This document shows positions 46,201 to 57,000 of a stretch of DNA of 64,000 nt, piece by piece (within the stretch, counting starts at the first letter, position 1; each line of letters begins with the position of its first letter). The DNA is from Corella eumyota (lineage: Eukaryota; Chordata; Ascidiacea; Phlebobranchia; Corellidae), in contig OY720098.1 of the NCBI GenBank assembly GCA_963082875.1, positions 15,066,001-15,130,000 of the forward strand, given 5' to 3'. Under the pieces are notes generated by a model. It searched no databases and was not told the DNA's origin. It worked only from the letters and a program-made list of their open reading frames with translations. The position numbers and the translations under genes were made by a program.

Positions 46201-47561
46201 AATCTAAACCAAAAAATTAAAATTCATTTGTTTAAGCATTTATTTTAATTGATGGCAATGACTTCGTTCCACTTAAATTTTAAAATGACTTTTTAAAAAT
46301 AAACAATTCCCATTTTTGTTGTTTCATTTTAGAACAACATTTAATATCGTATGTTTAGCAAACTAAATATTAAAATTCGTGTTTATTCTATTAAAGAATT
46401 TTTAAATTATTTTTAGACTTAAACTATAAAAAATAAAATTAGAGTTATACAGTTTATCATTCTGTGAGACAGTTTATATCACAAAATCTTATAGTTTAAC
46501 ACATATTTCTAATTATCTTTAAAAATTTATATACAAAAATGTAAATCTTACTTTTTAATAACTCCAACTATTGAAATTTTTCTAAAAACTTTAATTTAAC
46601 TAACATTTACTAATTGAACACAATTTTTTTATTTGTTTAAACTTTTGTAAATATTAATGTGTTAGGCTTAAATTTTGTGTTTTCTTTATTTTAAAAAATA
46701 CTTAAAGTATTACTAAATTTTGTTATTTATATCTTGATATCTTGTTAAAACTTATCATTTAGCCTACTTATACATAAATAAAATGTGATATACCAAATAA
46801 ACCAATATTGTAGGGCAATCATTTAGTGTAAACTTTTCTTATATGTAAATTGTTTGATTTGACTTCAAAACAACATCATAATTTTAATTAAAATGATTAT
46901 AATTGAAATTGTTTTTTTTTACATTTTATATTAAATCTATAATACAACAAAATTTTTTTAAATTATTTATATCTAGAACATATACAAAACATGCTTTTTA
47001 TATCCCAAATTAAAACAAAAAAGTAAACAAACAACTTTAATATGGACCTTATTTGACCTTAAATATATGTATTATTGACAAATCGGTGATAAAAATAAAT
47101 TAGGTAATGATAATAAAATTTAAAAAAACTATTTTTGATGATAAATGCTCATATACCATCGTATATATAATCTCACTCACCCGTGGTGCACAGAGTATTT
47201 AGTAATCGCTGATTCATTACTATAATATTTTCTGCTACTATCGGCGATTTAGTTAAAAGGCTTTTATAAGAATATTTTAAGTAACGTCCTTTTAGCCAAA
47301 CAAAATGGCGGAACTGTCATTACAAATTAAAAAAAGAACGTGTTTTGTTTCTGCTTTATAAAATGCACGAATTGAAAAAACAAATATCATTTTACATATA
47401 GCCTACCAGAGCATAAACAGACTTCTACTGTTATTAAGCATAAAATTAGACTTTTCTAGTGTTACTAGATTAAAATAAGTTGATTTTTGTACTTTATTTT
47501 TCATAGTTATAAACTAACCTCCTCTAAATTGTTGTGGGTTGTCTTGTTTTCGTCGTGACAT
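37217..47561 (-). CDS. BCL11: BCL11 (BCL11A/B homologue), C2H2 zinc-finger transcription factor
   Basis: Coding exons in order: 47519-47561, 43242-43336, 42779-43046, 41082-41229, 40060-40961, 39843-39933, 39114-39583, 38664-38825, 38127-38518, 37819-38009, 37217-37610; phases all fit, about 1051 residues. Exon 1 reads [14 protein letters not shown], the family's NuRD/RBBP4-binding N-terminus. Then come the N-terminal finger ([19 protein letters not shown]), ZF1 ([18 protein letters not shown]), ZF2-3 ([17 protein letters not shown]), the conserved SKRIKTE (SUMO-type IKxE), a second such site VKQE, and ZF4-6 ([52 protein letters not shown]). In vertebrates ZF4-6 bind TGACCA-type sites and the protein recruits NuRD to repress genes. 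About 110 residues follow ZF6, more than I recall in vertebrates. Two in-frame acceptors, 9 bases apart, start exon 38127-38518. Convergent with CTCF. An alternative 5' exon is listed separately. Confidence 0.92.
37617..37735 (-). repeat. SINE family B, partial, in BCL11 last intron
   Basis: Contains AAGGTGATAGG, TTTTTGGAAAAGGGTGTG, GCTATCCGTAAAC and GTGTGGCATTGGTGC in the order seen in the other family-B copies. It starts 7 bases from the acceptor of the last coding exon. The tRNA head is missing. Confidence 0.55.
38890..39005. repeat. Low-copy dispersed repeat family C, copy 2
   Basis: Similar over about 80 bases to 9155-9290, with the shared end GCACCACAAACGGCAG. In the BCL11 intron between 38826 and 39113. 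Confidence 0.45.
39608..39795 (+). repeat. tRNA-derived SINE family B, near-complete
   Basis: Plus orientation: head CCGGTAGTGTAATATATTGG, box A-like TGGTCATGGCG, box B-like GGTTTCGGGTTATAGCC, then GCACCAATGCCACACTATTC and tail AAGGTGATACGA. It fills most of the 259-base BCL11 intron 39584-39842. Confidence 0.72.
41960..42470. promoter_or_regulatory. CpG-rich island inside BCL11, possible internal promoter
   Basis: About 500 bases with many CG dinucleotides in the middle of a very AT-rich 1.5-kb intron. It includes a CCAAT sequence (about 42350) and, on the minus strand, AATGAG followed by the donor-like GTATGT (donor near 42280). GCAATGACCG recurs in the upstream BCL11 promoter. A transcript starting here would lack the N-terminal finger and the NuRD motif. 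No coding frame through it fits the next exon's phase. Confidence 0.35.
43610..44033 (-). CDS. BCL11: Alternative 5' coding exon of BCL11
   Basis: A 141-codon open frame beginning ATG at 44033 (or 44012) and ending in GCCG followed by GTAAGA. Its exit phase is the same as that of the MSRRKQ exon, so it splices in frame to the finger exon at 43336. It would give a protein of about 1178 residues starting [12 protein letters not shown]. It is Ser/Thr/Lys-rich with no recognised domain; near its end [11 protein letters not shown] loosely recalls the NuRD motif. I see no strong acceptor just upstream that fits phase 1, which favours an alternative first exon. A weak acceptor at TTTAG near 43976 would allow an internal exon instead. 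Length and phase support coding, but no homology confirms it. Confidence 0.5.
44034..44330 (-). promoter_or_regulatory. Possible promoter of the alternative BCL11 5' exon
   Basis: Two CACGTG E-boxes (44205-44210 and 44238-44243) flank two ETS-type TTCCTG sites (about 44212 and 44225), all within 40 bases and immediately upstream of the alternative exon. Function is inferred from position and motifs only. Confidence 0.35.
44331..47518. other. BCL11 first intron
   Basis: 3.2 kb, no gene. A C/T-rich stretch at 45280-45480 (many CTCTC and CCTTTC) and a moderately GC-rich patch at 45840-46110 stand out from the AT background. The rest is AT-rich without recognised repeats. Confidence 0.4.
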
Positions 47562-47860
47562 GTCCAATCTTTTTGTTTGTTTAATCCCATCACAAACACA
47601 TGAGCTGAGACTGACTTGTACTTGACGTTACTGCCCAGTTAATCGCGCTTATCCGCGCCGCTGTTCTCTCCAACATATTCGTTCTTCTTCGCAATGACCG
47701 CGTAGCCAGCAGTGAGCAGTTTGTTTATTGCTTAAATGTCCCCCGTTTTTGGAGAGCGTTTGTGTGTGTGTGTGTAAACTAAACCGTCATGCACTTGCGC
47801 GAACCGACAAGTTCACGGGCGCTTGCTTAGAAGTCGACAGTAAAACATTTTATGTTGCCT
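47562..47860 (-). promoter_or_regulatory. BCL11 main promoter region
   Basis: Directly upstream of the MSRRKQ exon, with clustered CG dinucleotides (GCGCTTATCCGCGCCGC, AATGACCGCG, TGCGCGAACCG) and a (GT)n tract at about 47760. The CG-rich character contrasts with the AT-rich sequence on both sides. Confidence 0.5.
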
Positions 47861-48663
47861 AGGATTTATAGTATTCCATGACCATGTTTTAGTCCATCAA
47901 CTAATAAATAAGCGAAAACTGTTAAACAAATGTTATTCATAATTTGTGGGGTCCGTCTGCCGGTGCAGTAATATTTATTTTTACAATACCAGATGTTGGC
48001 TGTTTGACATTAATATTTGGATAATGAAAAAAGGTTTTGTTAAGCCTGTTAACATTTTTATTAATAAATTTGTAAAATAATTTTTAGCAACATATTAGAA
48101 AGTTATCTGTCATATTATTATTAGCGTTAGGCTGTAGGTTGCGGAACCAAGTATACTTTTCTAGTCATAAAACCACAGCCGATTATTTTGATAAGTTTTG
48201 CTCGAGTGCACCCTTAAGCGACTGCAACAGTTATTCAAATATTTAAAATGGTAAGCAAACTTGTAAAAAGCAAGAAGACAAATACAACAGATAGTTACAA
48301 AAACTATTTTTACATGTTCTTGATTGCGGTTTCTGGATCACAGTAAAATTTACAGCAAAATAATATTTGTACAAAATCCTGCTGGTAATACTAACCTATA
48401 TATAAAATTGAAGGATTCAAGTTTTTGTAAAAGTCTATGCCTAATTTAGCTTTTAGCATTTATAATTTTTTTTAAATGTATGTAAATATTATATTAATTT
48501 TATTAATTAGATATGTTAAATAAACTTATAATATTTTTTTTCTTTTTTTACAGGGTTGTGGTAAAGGGAAAGGGGTCTCCATTTTTTCATTGGATACTGG
48601 CATATGCCCGAAAACCATTTCACCGAAAATAATACATTTTCTATTTATTTTCGCTTACTTGAA
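47861..48663. other. Intergenic, left of the inverted-repeat element
   Basis: AT-rich, nothing recognised. Confidence 0.4.
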
Positions 48664-48671
48664 CCTTTTTC
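48664..48671. other. Target-site duplication, left
   Basis: CCTTTTTC, identical to 55911-55918 and directly abutting the terminal inverted repeat. Confidence 0.8.
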
Positions 48672-48949
48672 ACCACCACCTTTCTGCCAGAGAGCTGGCA
48701 GAGAGTAGCAGAGAATTTTGCTTAGGCGGATAATTATAAAAAATAATGATTCCAAATATTTTTTGATCGTACAATACAAAAAAGAACGGGGTAAAATAGC
48801 CCCTTTAAATAAAACAAAATAAAATCAAACCTAATGTATAATAAGTTAACAAGGTACTTAACAGTTTAAAATTAAAATAATATTAAACAAAACATTAAAA
48901 AACTGTTAAAAACAGGAGTAAACTTTTGTACTAAACTTAAATACGTGTT

Positions 48950-50975
48950 TTTACTGACGTCACAAATCGGGGATTTTGACAACTTACCTAGCATGTCGCT
49001 TTAAATCTTTTTTTATATTTTGTGGGGGACAACGTACCCAACCACGACATATCTTCAAAAAAGTGAACAAAATATTAGAAAGTGGTCAAATACAGGTGTA
49101 AACTTTGTATTTTCGTAATATACGCTATATAAGTGACGTCACAAATCGGGGGTTTTGACAACTTACCTATCATGTCGCTCCAACTTATTTTTGATATTTT
49201 GTGGAGGACAACGTACCCAACCATGACATACCTTTAAAAAAGTGAACAAAATATTAGAAAGTGGTCAAATACAGGTGTAAAATTTGTATTTTCGTAATAT
49301 ACGCTATATAAGTGACGTCACAAATCGGGAGTTTTGACAACTTACCTAGCATGTCGCTCCAACTCTTTATTTATATTTGGTGGAGGACAACGTACCCAAC
49401 CACAACATATCTTTAAAAAAGTGAACAAAATATTAGAAAGTGGTCAAATACAGGTGTAAACTTTGTATTTTCGTAATATACGCTATATAAGTGACGTCAC
49501 AAATCGGGGGTTTTGACAACTTACCTAGCATGTCGCTTTAATTCTTTTTTAAATTTGGTGGAGGACAACGTACCCAACCACGACATATCTTTAAAAAAGT
49601 GAACAAAATATTAGAAAGTGGTCAAATACAGGTGTAAACTTTGTATTTTCGTAATATACGCTATATAAGTGACGTCACAAATCGGGGGTTTTGACAACTT
49701 ACCTATCATGTCGCTCCAACTTATTTTTGATATTTTGTGGAGGACAACGTACCCAACCATGTCATACCTTTAAAAAAGTGAACAAAATATTAGAAAGTGG
49801 TCAAATGCAGGTGTAAACTTTGTATTTTCGTAATATACGCTATATAAGTGAAGTCACAAATCGGGGGTTTTGACAACTTACCTAGTATGTCGCTCCAATT
49901 CTTTTTTTATATTTGGTGGAGGACAACGTACTCAACCACGACATATCTTTAAAAAAATGAACAAAATATTAGAAAGTGGTCAAATACAGGTGTAAACTTT
50001 GTATTTTCGTAATATACGCTATATAAGTGACGTCACAAATTGGGGGTTTTGACAACTTACCTATCATGTCGCTCCAATTTATTTTTGATATTTTGTGGAG
50101 GACAACGTACCCAACCACGACATATATTCAAAAAAGTAAACAAAATATTAGAAAGTGGTCAAATGCAGGTGTAAACTTAGTATTTTCGTAATATACGCTA
50201 TATAAGTGACGTCACAAATCGGGGGTTTTGACAACTTACCTAGCATGTCGCTCTAATTTTTTTTTTATATTTGGTGGAGGACAACGTACCCAACCACGAC
50301 ATATCTTTAAAAAAGTGAACAAAATATTAGAAAGTGGTCAAATGCAGGTGTAAACTTTGTATTTTTGTAATATACGCTATATAAGTGACGTCACAAATCG
50401 GGGGTTTTGACAACTTACCTAGCATGTCGGTCTAATTCTTTTTTTATATTTTGTGGAGGACAACGTACCCAACCACGACATATTTTCAAAAAAGTGAACA
50501 AAATATTAAAAAGTGGTCAAATACAGGTGTAAACTTTGTATTTTCGTAATATACGCTATATAAGTGACGTCACAAATCGGGGGTTTTGACAACTTACCTA
50601 GCATGTCGCTCCAATTCTTTTTTTATATTTTGTGGAGGACAACGTACCCAACCACGACATATCTTTAAAAAAGTGAACAAAATATTAGAAAGTGGTCAAA
50701 TACAGGTGTAAACTTTGTATTTTCGTAATATACGCTATATAAGTGACGTCACAAATCGGGGGTTTTGACAACTTACCTATCATGTCGCTCCAACTTATTT
50801 TTGATATTTTGTGGAGGACAACGTACCCAACCATGACATACCTTTAAAAAAGTGAACAAAATATTAGAAAGTGGTCAAATACAGGTGTAAACTTTGTATT
50901 TTCGTGATATACGCTATATAAGTGACGTCACAAATCGGAGGTTTTGACAACTTTTCTATCATGTCGCCCCAATTT
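48950..50975 (+). repeat. Left satellite arm, about 12 units of 179 bp
   Basis: The motif CACAAATCGG recurs at 48961, 49140, 49319, 49498, 49676, 49855, 50034, 50213, 50392, 50571, 50750 and 50929, a spacing of 178-179 bases. Each unit contains TATACGCTATATAAG, TGACGTCAC, GTTTTGACAACTTACC and GGACAACGTACCCAACCA. Units differ by a few percent. Confidence 0.95.
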
Positions 50976-51236
50976 TGATAATCACACTTGTTAAAAGTGT
51001 GCTGGACTGTTCTTTACAATCGGTTTTAACCAACAACCTTACGCTAAGTATGCTAAGTAAATCATTTTTTTTTGGTATTTTGGAATGTGACTGTACCTTA
51101 ACTATTTTAAATAGAATTAAATTAACCAAACACCCTTTAAAAATTGGGAAAATTATATTAGGATGACACTTTACAAAATTACAAATTTTTTTCCAAAATT
51201 GTGGAATAAACATTTTATGTTAATATATTTTGGAAT
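50976..51236. other. Unique spacer between the two satellite arms
   Basis: About 260 bases unrelated to the unit. It has short overlapping open frames on both strands (63 and 84 codons) without recognisable domain. It may be the original internal part of the element. Confidence 0.6.
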
Positions 51237-54200
51237 GTCGTTGTTGGGTACGTTGTCCTCCACAAAATATCAAAAAAGAATTGGAGCGACATGCTAGGTA
51301 AGTTGTCAAAACCCCCAATTTGTGACGTCACTTATATAGCGTATATTACGAAAATACAAAGTTTACACCTGTATTTGACCACTTTCTAATATTTTGTTCA
51401 CTTTTTTGAAGATATGTTGTAGTTGGGTACGTTGTCCTCCACAAAATATCAAAAATAAATTGGAGCGACATGATAGGTAAGTTGTCAAAACCCCCAATTT
51501 CTGACGTCACTTATATAGCGTATATTACGAAAATACAAAGTTTACACCTGTATTTGACCACTTTCTAATATTTTGTTCACCTTTTTGAAGATATGTCGTG
51601 GTTGGGTACGTTGTCTTCCACAAAATATCAAAAATAAATTGGAGCGACATGATAGGTAAGTTGTCAAAACCCCCAATTTGTGACGTCACTTATATAGCGT
51701 ATATTACAAAAATACAAAGTTTACACCTGTATTTGACCACTTTCTAATATTTTGTTCACTTTTTTAAAGATATGTCGTGGTTGGGTACGTTGTTCTCCAC
51801 CAAATATAAAAAAAGAATTAGAGCGACATGCTAGGTAAGTTGTCAAAACCCCCGATTTGTGACGTCACTTATATAGCGTATATTACGAAAATACAAAGTT
51901 TACACCTGTATTTGACCACTTTCTAATATTTTGTTCACTTTTTTGAATATATGTCGTGGTTGGGTACGTTGTCCTCCACAAAATATCAAAAATAAATTAG
52001 AGCGACATGATAGGTAAGTTGTCAAAACCCCCAATTTGTGACGTCACTTATATAGCGTATATTACGAAAATACAAAGTTTACACCTGCATTTGACCACTT
52101 TCTAATATTTTGTTCACTTTTTTGAAGATATGTCGTAGTTGGGTACGTTGTTCTCCACAAAATAACAAAAATAAATTGGAGCGACATGATAGGTAAGTTG
52201 TCAAAATCCCCGATTTGTGACGTCACTTATATAGCGTATATTACGAAAATACAAAGTTTACACCTGTATTTGACCACTTTTTAATATTTTGTTCACTTTT
52301 TTAAAGATATGTCGTGGTTGGGTACGTTGTCCTCCACCAAATATAAAAAAAGAATTGGAGCGACATGCTAGGTAAGTTGTCAAAACTCCCGATTTGTGAC
52401 TTCACTTATATAGCGTATATTACGAAAATACAAAGTTTACACCTGTATTTGACCACTTTCTAATATTTTGTTCACTTTTTTGAAAATATGTCGTGGTTGG
52501 GTACGTTGTCCTCCACAAAATATCAAAAATAAATTGGAGCGACATGATAGGTAAGTTGTCAAAACCCCCAATTTGTGACGTCACTTATATAGCGTATATT
52601 ACGAAAATACAAAGTTTACACCTGTATTTGACCACTTTCTAATATTTTGTTCATTTTTTTAAAAATATGTCGTGGTTGGGTACGTGGTCCTCCACCAAAT
52701 ATAAAAAAAGAATTAGAGCGACATGCTAGGTAAGTTGTCAAAATCCCCGATTTGTGACGTCACTTATATAGCGTATATTACGAAAATACAAAGTTTACAC
52801 CTGCATTTGACCACTTTCTAATATTTTGTTTACTTTTTTGAAGATATGTTGTAGTTGGGTACGTTGTTCTCCACAAAATAACAAAAATAAATTGGAGCGA
52901 CATGATAGGTAAGTTGTCAAAACCCCCGATTTGTGACGTCACTTATATAGCGTATATTACGAAAATACAAAGTTTACACCTGTATTTGACCACTTTTTAA
53001 TATTTTGTTCACTTTTTTAAAAATATGTCGTGGTTGGGTACGTTGTCCTCCACCAAATATAAAAAAAGAATTGGAGCGACATGCTAGGTAAGTTGTCAAA
53101 ACTCCCGATTTGTGACGTCACTTATATAGCGTATATTACAAAAATACAAAGTTTACACCTGTATTTGACCACTTTCTAATATTTTGTTCACTTTTTTAAA
53201 GATATGTCGTGGTTGGGTACGTTGTTCTCCACCAAATATAAAAAAAGAATTAGAGCGACATGCTAGGTAAGTTGTCAAAACCCCCGATTTGTGACGTCAC
53301 TTATATAGCGTATATTACGAAAATACAAAGTTTACACCTGTATTTGACCACTTTCTAATATTTTGTTCACTTTTTTGAATATATGTTGTGGTTGGGTACG
53401 TTGTCCTCCACAAAATATCAAAAATAAATTGGAGCGACATGATAGGTAAGTTGTCAAAACCCCCAATTTGTGACGTCACTTATATAGCGTATATTACGAA
53501 AATACAAAGTTTACACCTGCATTTGACCACTTTCTAATATTTTGTTCACTTTTTTGAAGATATGTCGTAGTTGGGTACGTTGTTCTCCACAAAATAACAA
53601 AAATAAATTGGAGCGACATGATAGGTAAGTTGTCAAAATCCCCGATTTGTGACGTCACTTATATAGCGTATATTACGAAAATACAAAGTTTACACCTGTA
53701 TTTGACCACTTTTTAATATTTTGTTCACTTTTTTAAAGATATGTCGTGGTTGGGTACGTTGTCCTCCACCAAATATAAAAAAAAGAATTGGAGCGACATG
53801 CTAGGTAAGTTGTCAAAACTCCCGATTTGTGACTTCACTTATATAGCGTATATTACGAAAATACAAAGTTTACACCTGTATTTGACCACTTTCTAATATT
53901 TTGTTCACTTTTTTGAAAATATGTCGTGGTTGGGTACGTTGTCCTCCACAAAATATCAAAAATAAATTGGAGCGACATAATAGGTAAGTTGTCAAAACCC
54001 CCAATTTGTGACGTCACTTATATAGCGTATATTACGAAAATACAAAGTTTACACCTGTATTTGACCACTTTCTAATATTTTGTTCATTTTTTTAAAAATA
54101 TGTCGTGGTTGGGTACGTGGTCCTCCATCAAATATAAAAAAAAAATTAGAGCAACATGCTAGGTAAGTTGTCAAAATCCCCGATTTGTGACGTCACTTAT

Positions 54201-55640
54201 ATAGCGTATATTACGAAAATACAAAGTTTACACCTGCATTTGACCACTTTCTAATATTTTGTTTACTTTTTTGAAGATATGTTGTAGTTGGGTACGTTGT
54301 TCTCCACAAAATAACAAAAATAAATTGGAGCGACATGATAGGTAAGTTGTCAAAACCCCCGATTTGTGACGTCACTTATATAGCGTATATTACGAAAATA
54401 CAAAGTTTACACCTGTATTTGACCACTTTTTAATATTTTGTTCACTTTTTTAAAAATATGTCGTGGTTGGGTACGTTGTCCTCCACCAAATATAAAAAAA
54501 GAATTGGAGCGACATGCTAGGTAAGTTGTCAAAACTCCCGATTTGTGACTTCACTTATATAGCGTATATTACAAAAATACAAAGTTTACACCTGTATTTG
54601 ACCACTTTCTAATATTTTGTTCACTTTTTTGAAAATATGTCGTGGTTGGGTACGTTGTCCTCCACAAAATATCAAAAATAAATTGGAGCGACATGATAGG
54701 TAAGTTGTCAAAACCCCCAATTTGTGACGTCACTTATATAGCGTATATTACGAAAATACAAAGTTTACACCTGTATTTGACCACTTTCTAATATTTTGTT
54801 CACTTTTTTAAAGATATGTCGTGGTTGGGTACGTGGTCCTCCACCAAATATAAAAAAAGAATTAGAGCGACATGCTAGGTAAGTTGTCAAAATCCCCGAT
54901 TTGTGACGTCACTTATATAGCGTATATTACGAAAATACAAAGTTTACACCTGCATTTGACCACTTTCTAATATTTTGTTCACTTTTTTAAAGATATGTCG
55001 TGGTTGGGTACGTGGTCCTCCACCAAATATAAAAAAAGAATTAGAGCGACATGCTAGGTAAGTTGTCAAAACCCCCAATTTGTGACGTCACTTATATAGC
55101 GTATATTACGAAAATACAAAGTTTACACCTGTATTTGACCACTTTCTAATATTTTGTTCACTTTTTTAAAGATATGTCGTGGTTGGGTACGTGGTCCTCC
55201 ACCAAATATAAAAAAAGAATTAGAGCCACATGTTAGGTAAGTTGTCAAAACCCCCGATTTGTGACGTCACTTATATAGCGTATATTACGAAAATACAAAG
55301 TTTACACCTGCATTTGACCACTTTCTAATATTTTGTTCACTTTTTTAAAGATATGTCGTGGTTGGGTACGTTGTCCTTCACCAAATATAAAAAAAGAATT
55401 AAAGCGACATGCTAGGTAAGTTGTCAAAACCCCCGATTTGTGACGTCACTTATATAGCGTATATTACGAAAATACAAAGTTTACACCTGTATTTGACCAC
55501 TTTCTAATATTTTGTTTAATTTTTTGAAAATATGTCGTGGTTGGGTACGTTGTCCTTCACAAAATATCAAAAATAAATTGGAGCGACATGATAGGTAAGT
55601 TGTCAAAACCCCCGATTTGTAACGTCAGTAATAATACGTA
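51237..55640 (-). repeat. Right satellite arm, about 25 units of 179 bp, inverted
   Basis: Reverse complement of the left-arm unit, with GTGACGTCAC about every 179 bases from 51322 to 55620. Three unit subtypes can be told apart by their variable segment (CAAAATATCAAAAATAAATT, CAAAATAACAAAAATAAATT, CCAAATATAAAAAAAGAATT), and their order repeats with a period of 8 units. Confidence 0.95.
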
Positions 55641-55910
55641 TTTTAGTTCAGTACAAAAGTTTACTCCTGCTTTTAACAATTTTTCAATGTTTTGTTTAAT
55701 TTTATTTTAATTTTTAAGTGTTAAGATCCTTGCCAACTTATTCTATTTTAGGTTTGATTTGAATTTGTTCCCTTTAAAGAGGCTATTTTACCCCGTTATT
55801 TTTTGTATTGTACGATTATAAAATATTTGGAATCACTATTTTTTATAATTATCCGCCCAAGCAAAATTCTCTGCTACTCTCTGCCAGCTCTCTAGCAGAA
55901 AGGTGGTGGT

Positions 55911-55918
55911 CCTTTTTC
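55911..55918. other. Target-site duplication, right
   Basis: CCTTTTTC, partner of 48664-48671. Confidence 0.8.
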
Positions 55919-55954
55919 TGACAATTGTTATTTAATCGCTAAAAAACTCTATAT

Positions 55955-56075
55955 TTTTTACATGACTCGATTTAAAATTATTTGGAATCATTATATTGTT
56001 TGACTTTGCCCGAGCAACATTTTTCGACTTGCTCTGGCAGAAAGACGTTGGTCTATTCACGTGGTAATTTTGCAG
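55955..56075. mobile_element. Relic end of an older element related to the inverted-repeat transposon
   Basis: Aligns with the right terminal repeat 55810-55912: TATTTGGAATCA, then a CCCGAGCAA-type segment, CTCTGGCAGAAAG and GTTGGTC in the same order, but clearly diverged. It lies 45 bases outside the younger element. Confidence 0.55.
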
Positions 56076-56404
56076 ATTTGTCTTAAATAAACTATTTAGA
56101 CGACGACAAAGAAAACTAAAAAGTTATATTGAATGTATAAGTTACTGTAAAATATTCAGCTTAAATTTGTTAGGGATTTTCTTATTTTAGTGGCGTAGTA
56201 GCAAAATTTGGCCGGTGAGTTAAGTACCATCCAACCATTCTGCCATTTAGTCAATGCAATCAAAACCACAAATTTACATTAAGCCCCCTGAATTCCTTTA
56301 TCTAAAGCCTTTTATTTTAAGGTGTGCTAATTCAAAGTTGTCAAAGTGTACAGATTTTTTTGGCTTCCAATTAATAAATTGAGTAAAATCGTGCTGGCAG
56401 CAAT

Positions 56405-56612
56405 ACAGCATGATGTAGAACACTTAAAAAATCATCATGAGGTCATTTGTTCCATTCCCACTGCTTCTTTTGTTGTATTGCCCTTGAGTAAGGCACTTAT
56501 ACTCCTGCCGAATACTACAAAGGGCAACTTAAGACTGGATCAAGGTTACAAATGTTACCTAATGTTTAAGTTAAAAATTAACACTTTCGTATTGAGAATA
56601 AAGCAAAAAAAA
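56405..56612 (+). repeat. Degenerate SINE family A
   Basis: Retains TGATGTAGAACAC, ATTCCCACTGC, TATTGCCCTTGAGTAAGGC, ACTCCTGC and a GAGAATAAAG tail. The tRNA head is poorly kept. Confidence 0.55.
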
Positions 56613-56786
56613 ATTTAAATAAAAAACAAAATCATGAATATTTATAAACAGAGAAATATTTTTTTATGTGTTTATGGGTAATGGAATTTTACTTAGACCA
56701 AAACTTGTTTTTCTCAAAATTAGAAAAACTATTTTTTGTTATAAAATTAATATTTTTTGTACCTAATAATGAATTCTACATTATTA

Positions 56787-56798
56787 TTTAGTATATAG
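56787..56798 (+). promoter_or_regulatory. Candidate spliced-leader acceptor before the first gene of the pair
   Basis: TTTAG at 56787-56791 (a second AG at 56797-56798) lies just upstream of the ATG at 56808. This is the position expected for SL trans-splicing in ascidians. Inferred, not demonstrated. Confidence 0.3.
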
Positions 56799-56807
56799 CT
56801 TTTAATA

Positions 56808-56999
56808 ATGTCCTGGTGGCAAAATAATAGAAAATTTATTTTTAACGCCAGCCATAAAGCAACGATATCGTTACTGATAGGGTTTACTATCTTATGTGGT
56901 ATACAAACTGGAGTTTTAGCTGTAAATTCTGTAAATCACTACTCAGAAAGAAAAAGTAAATTTGCGGAAGGTGTTTTACCAGACACTAAACAAAATTAA
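56808..56999 (+). CDS. Small single-pass membrane protein, possibly COX14-like
   Basis: Single-exon, 63 residues starting MSWWQNNRKF, with one hydrophobic segment at about residues 18-39 and a polar tail holding HYSERKSK. Length, one central membrane span and a basic/aromatic motif after the span recall COX14, a mitochondrial inner-membrane factor for cytochrome oxidase assembly. The match is weak and from memory; other small mitochondrial or ER proteins are possible. The stop codon lies 11 bases before the POLR1C start on the same strand, and an AG acceptor sits in the gap, so the two are probably one operon. Short genes upstream of a housekeeping gene with almost no spacer are usual in Ciona operons. 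Confidence 0.7.
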   Translation: MSWWQNNRKFIFNASHKATISLLIGFTILCGIQTGVLAVNSVNHYSERKSKFAEGVLPDTKQN

Positions 57000-57000
57000 C

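Larger units (their letters stand above)
48672..55910. mobile_element. Non-autonomous inverted-repeat DNA transposon built of opposed 179-bp satellite arrays
   Basis: Ends are ACCACCACCTTTCTGC in inverted orientation, continuing as near-identical terminal inverted repeats of about 300 bases. They are flanked by an exact 8-base direct repeat CCTTTTTC (48664-48671 and 55911-55918), a target-site duplication. Inside the TIRs lie two arrays of the same 179-bp unit in opposite directions (about 12 copies left, about 25 right), separated by a 260-base unique spacer. No transposase frame is present. An 8-base duplication suits hAT-like families among others, but the TIR tip is not a typical hAT end, so the superfamily is left open. 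It is intergenic, between the BCL11 promoter and the small membrane protein/POLR1C pair. Confidence 0.85.
55919..56790. other. Intergenic, upstream of the POLR1C pair
   Basis: Contains the relic end at 55955-56075 and a degenerate SINE-A at 56405-56612. Otherwise AT-rich. The promoter of the downstream pair is expected in the right part, but no clear element is visible. Confidence 0.4.

Noticed and set aside
50959-51213. 84- and 63-codon frames in the element's spacer as a possible transposase remnant
   Set aside because: Too short, AT-driven composition, no catalytic or zinc motif visible. The element is treated as non-autonomous.
48950-55640. CRISPR-like array
   Set aside because: Units are 179 bp, almost identical throughout and without unique spacers, in an animal genome. 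It is a satellite inside a transposon.
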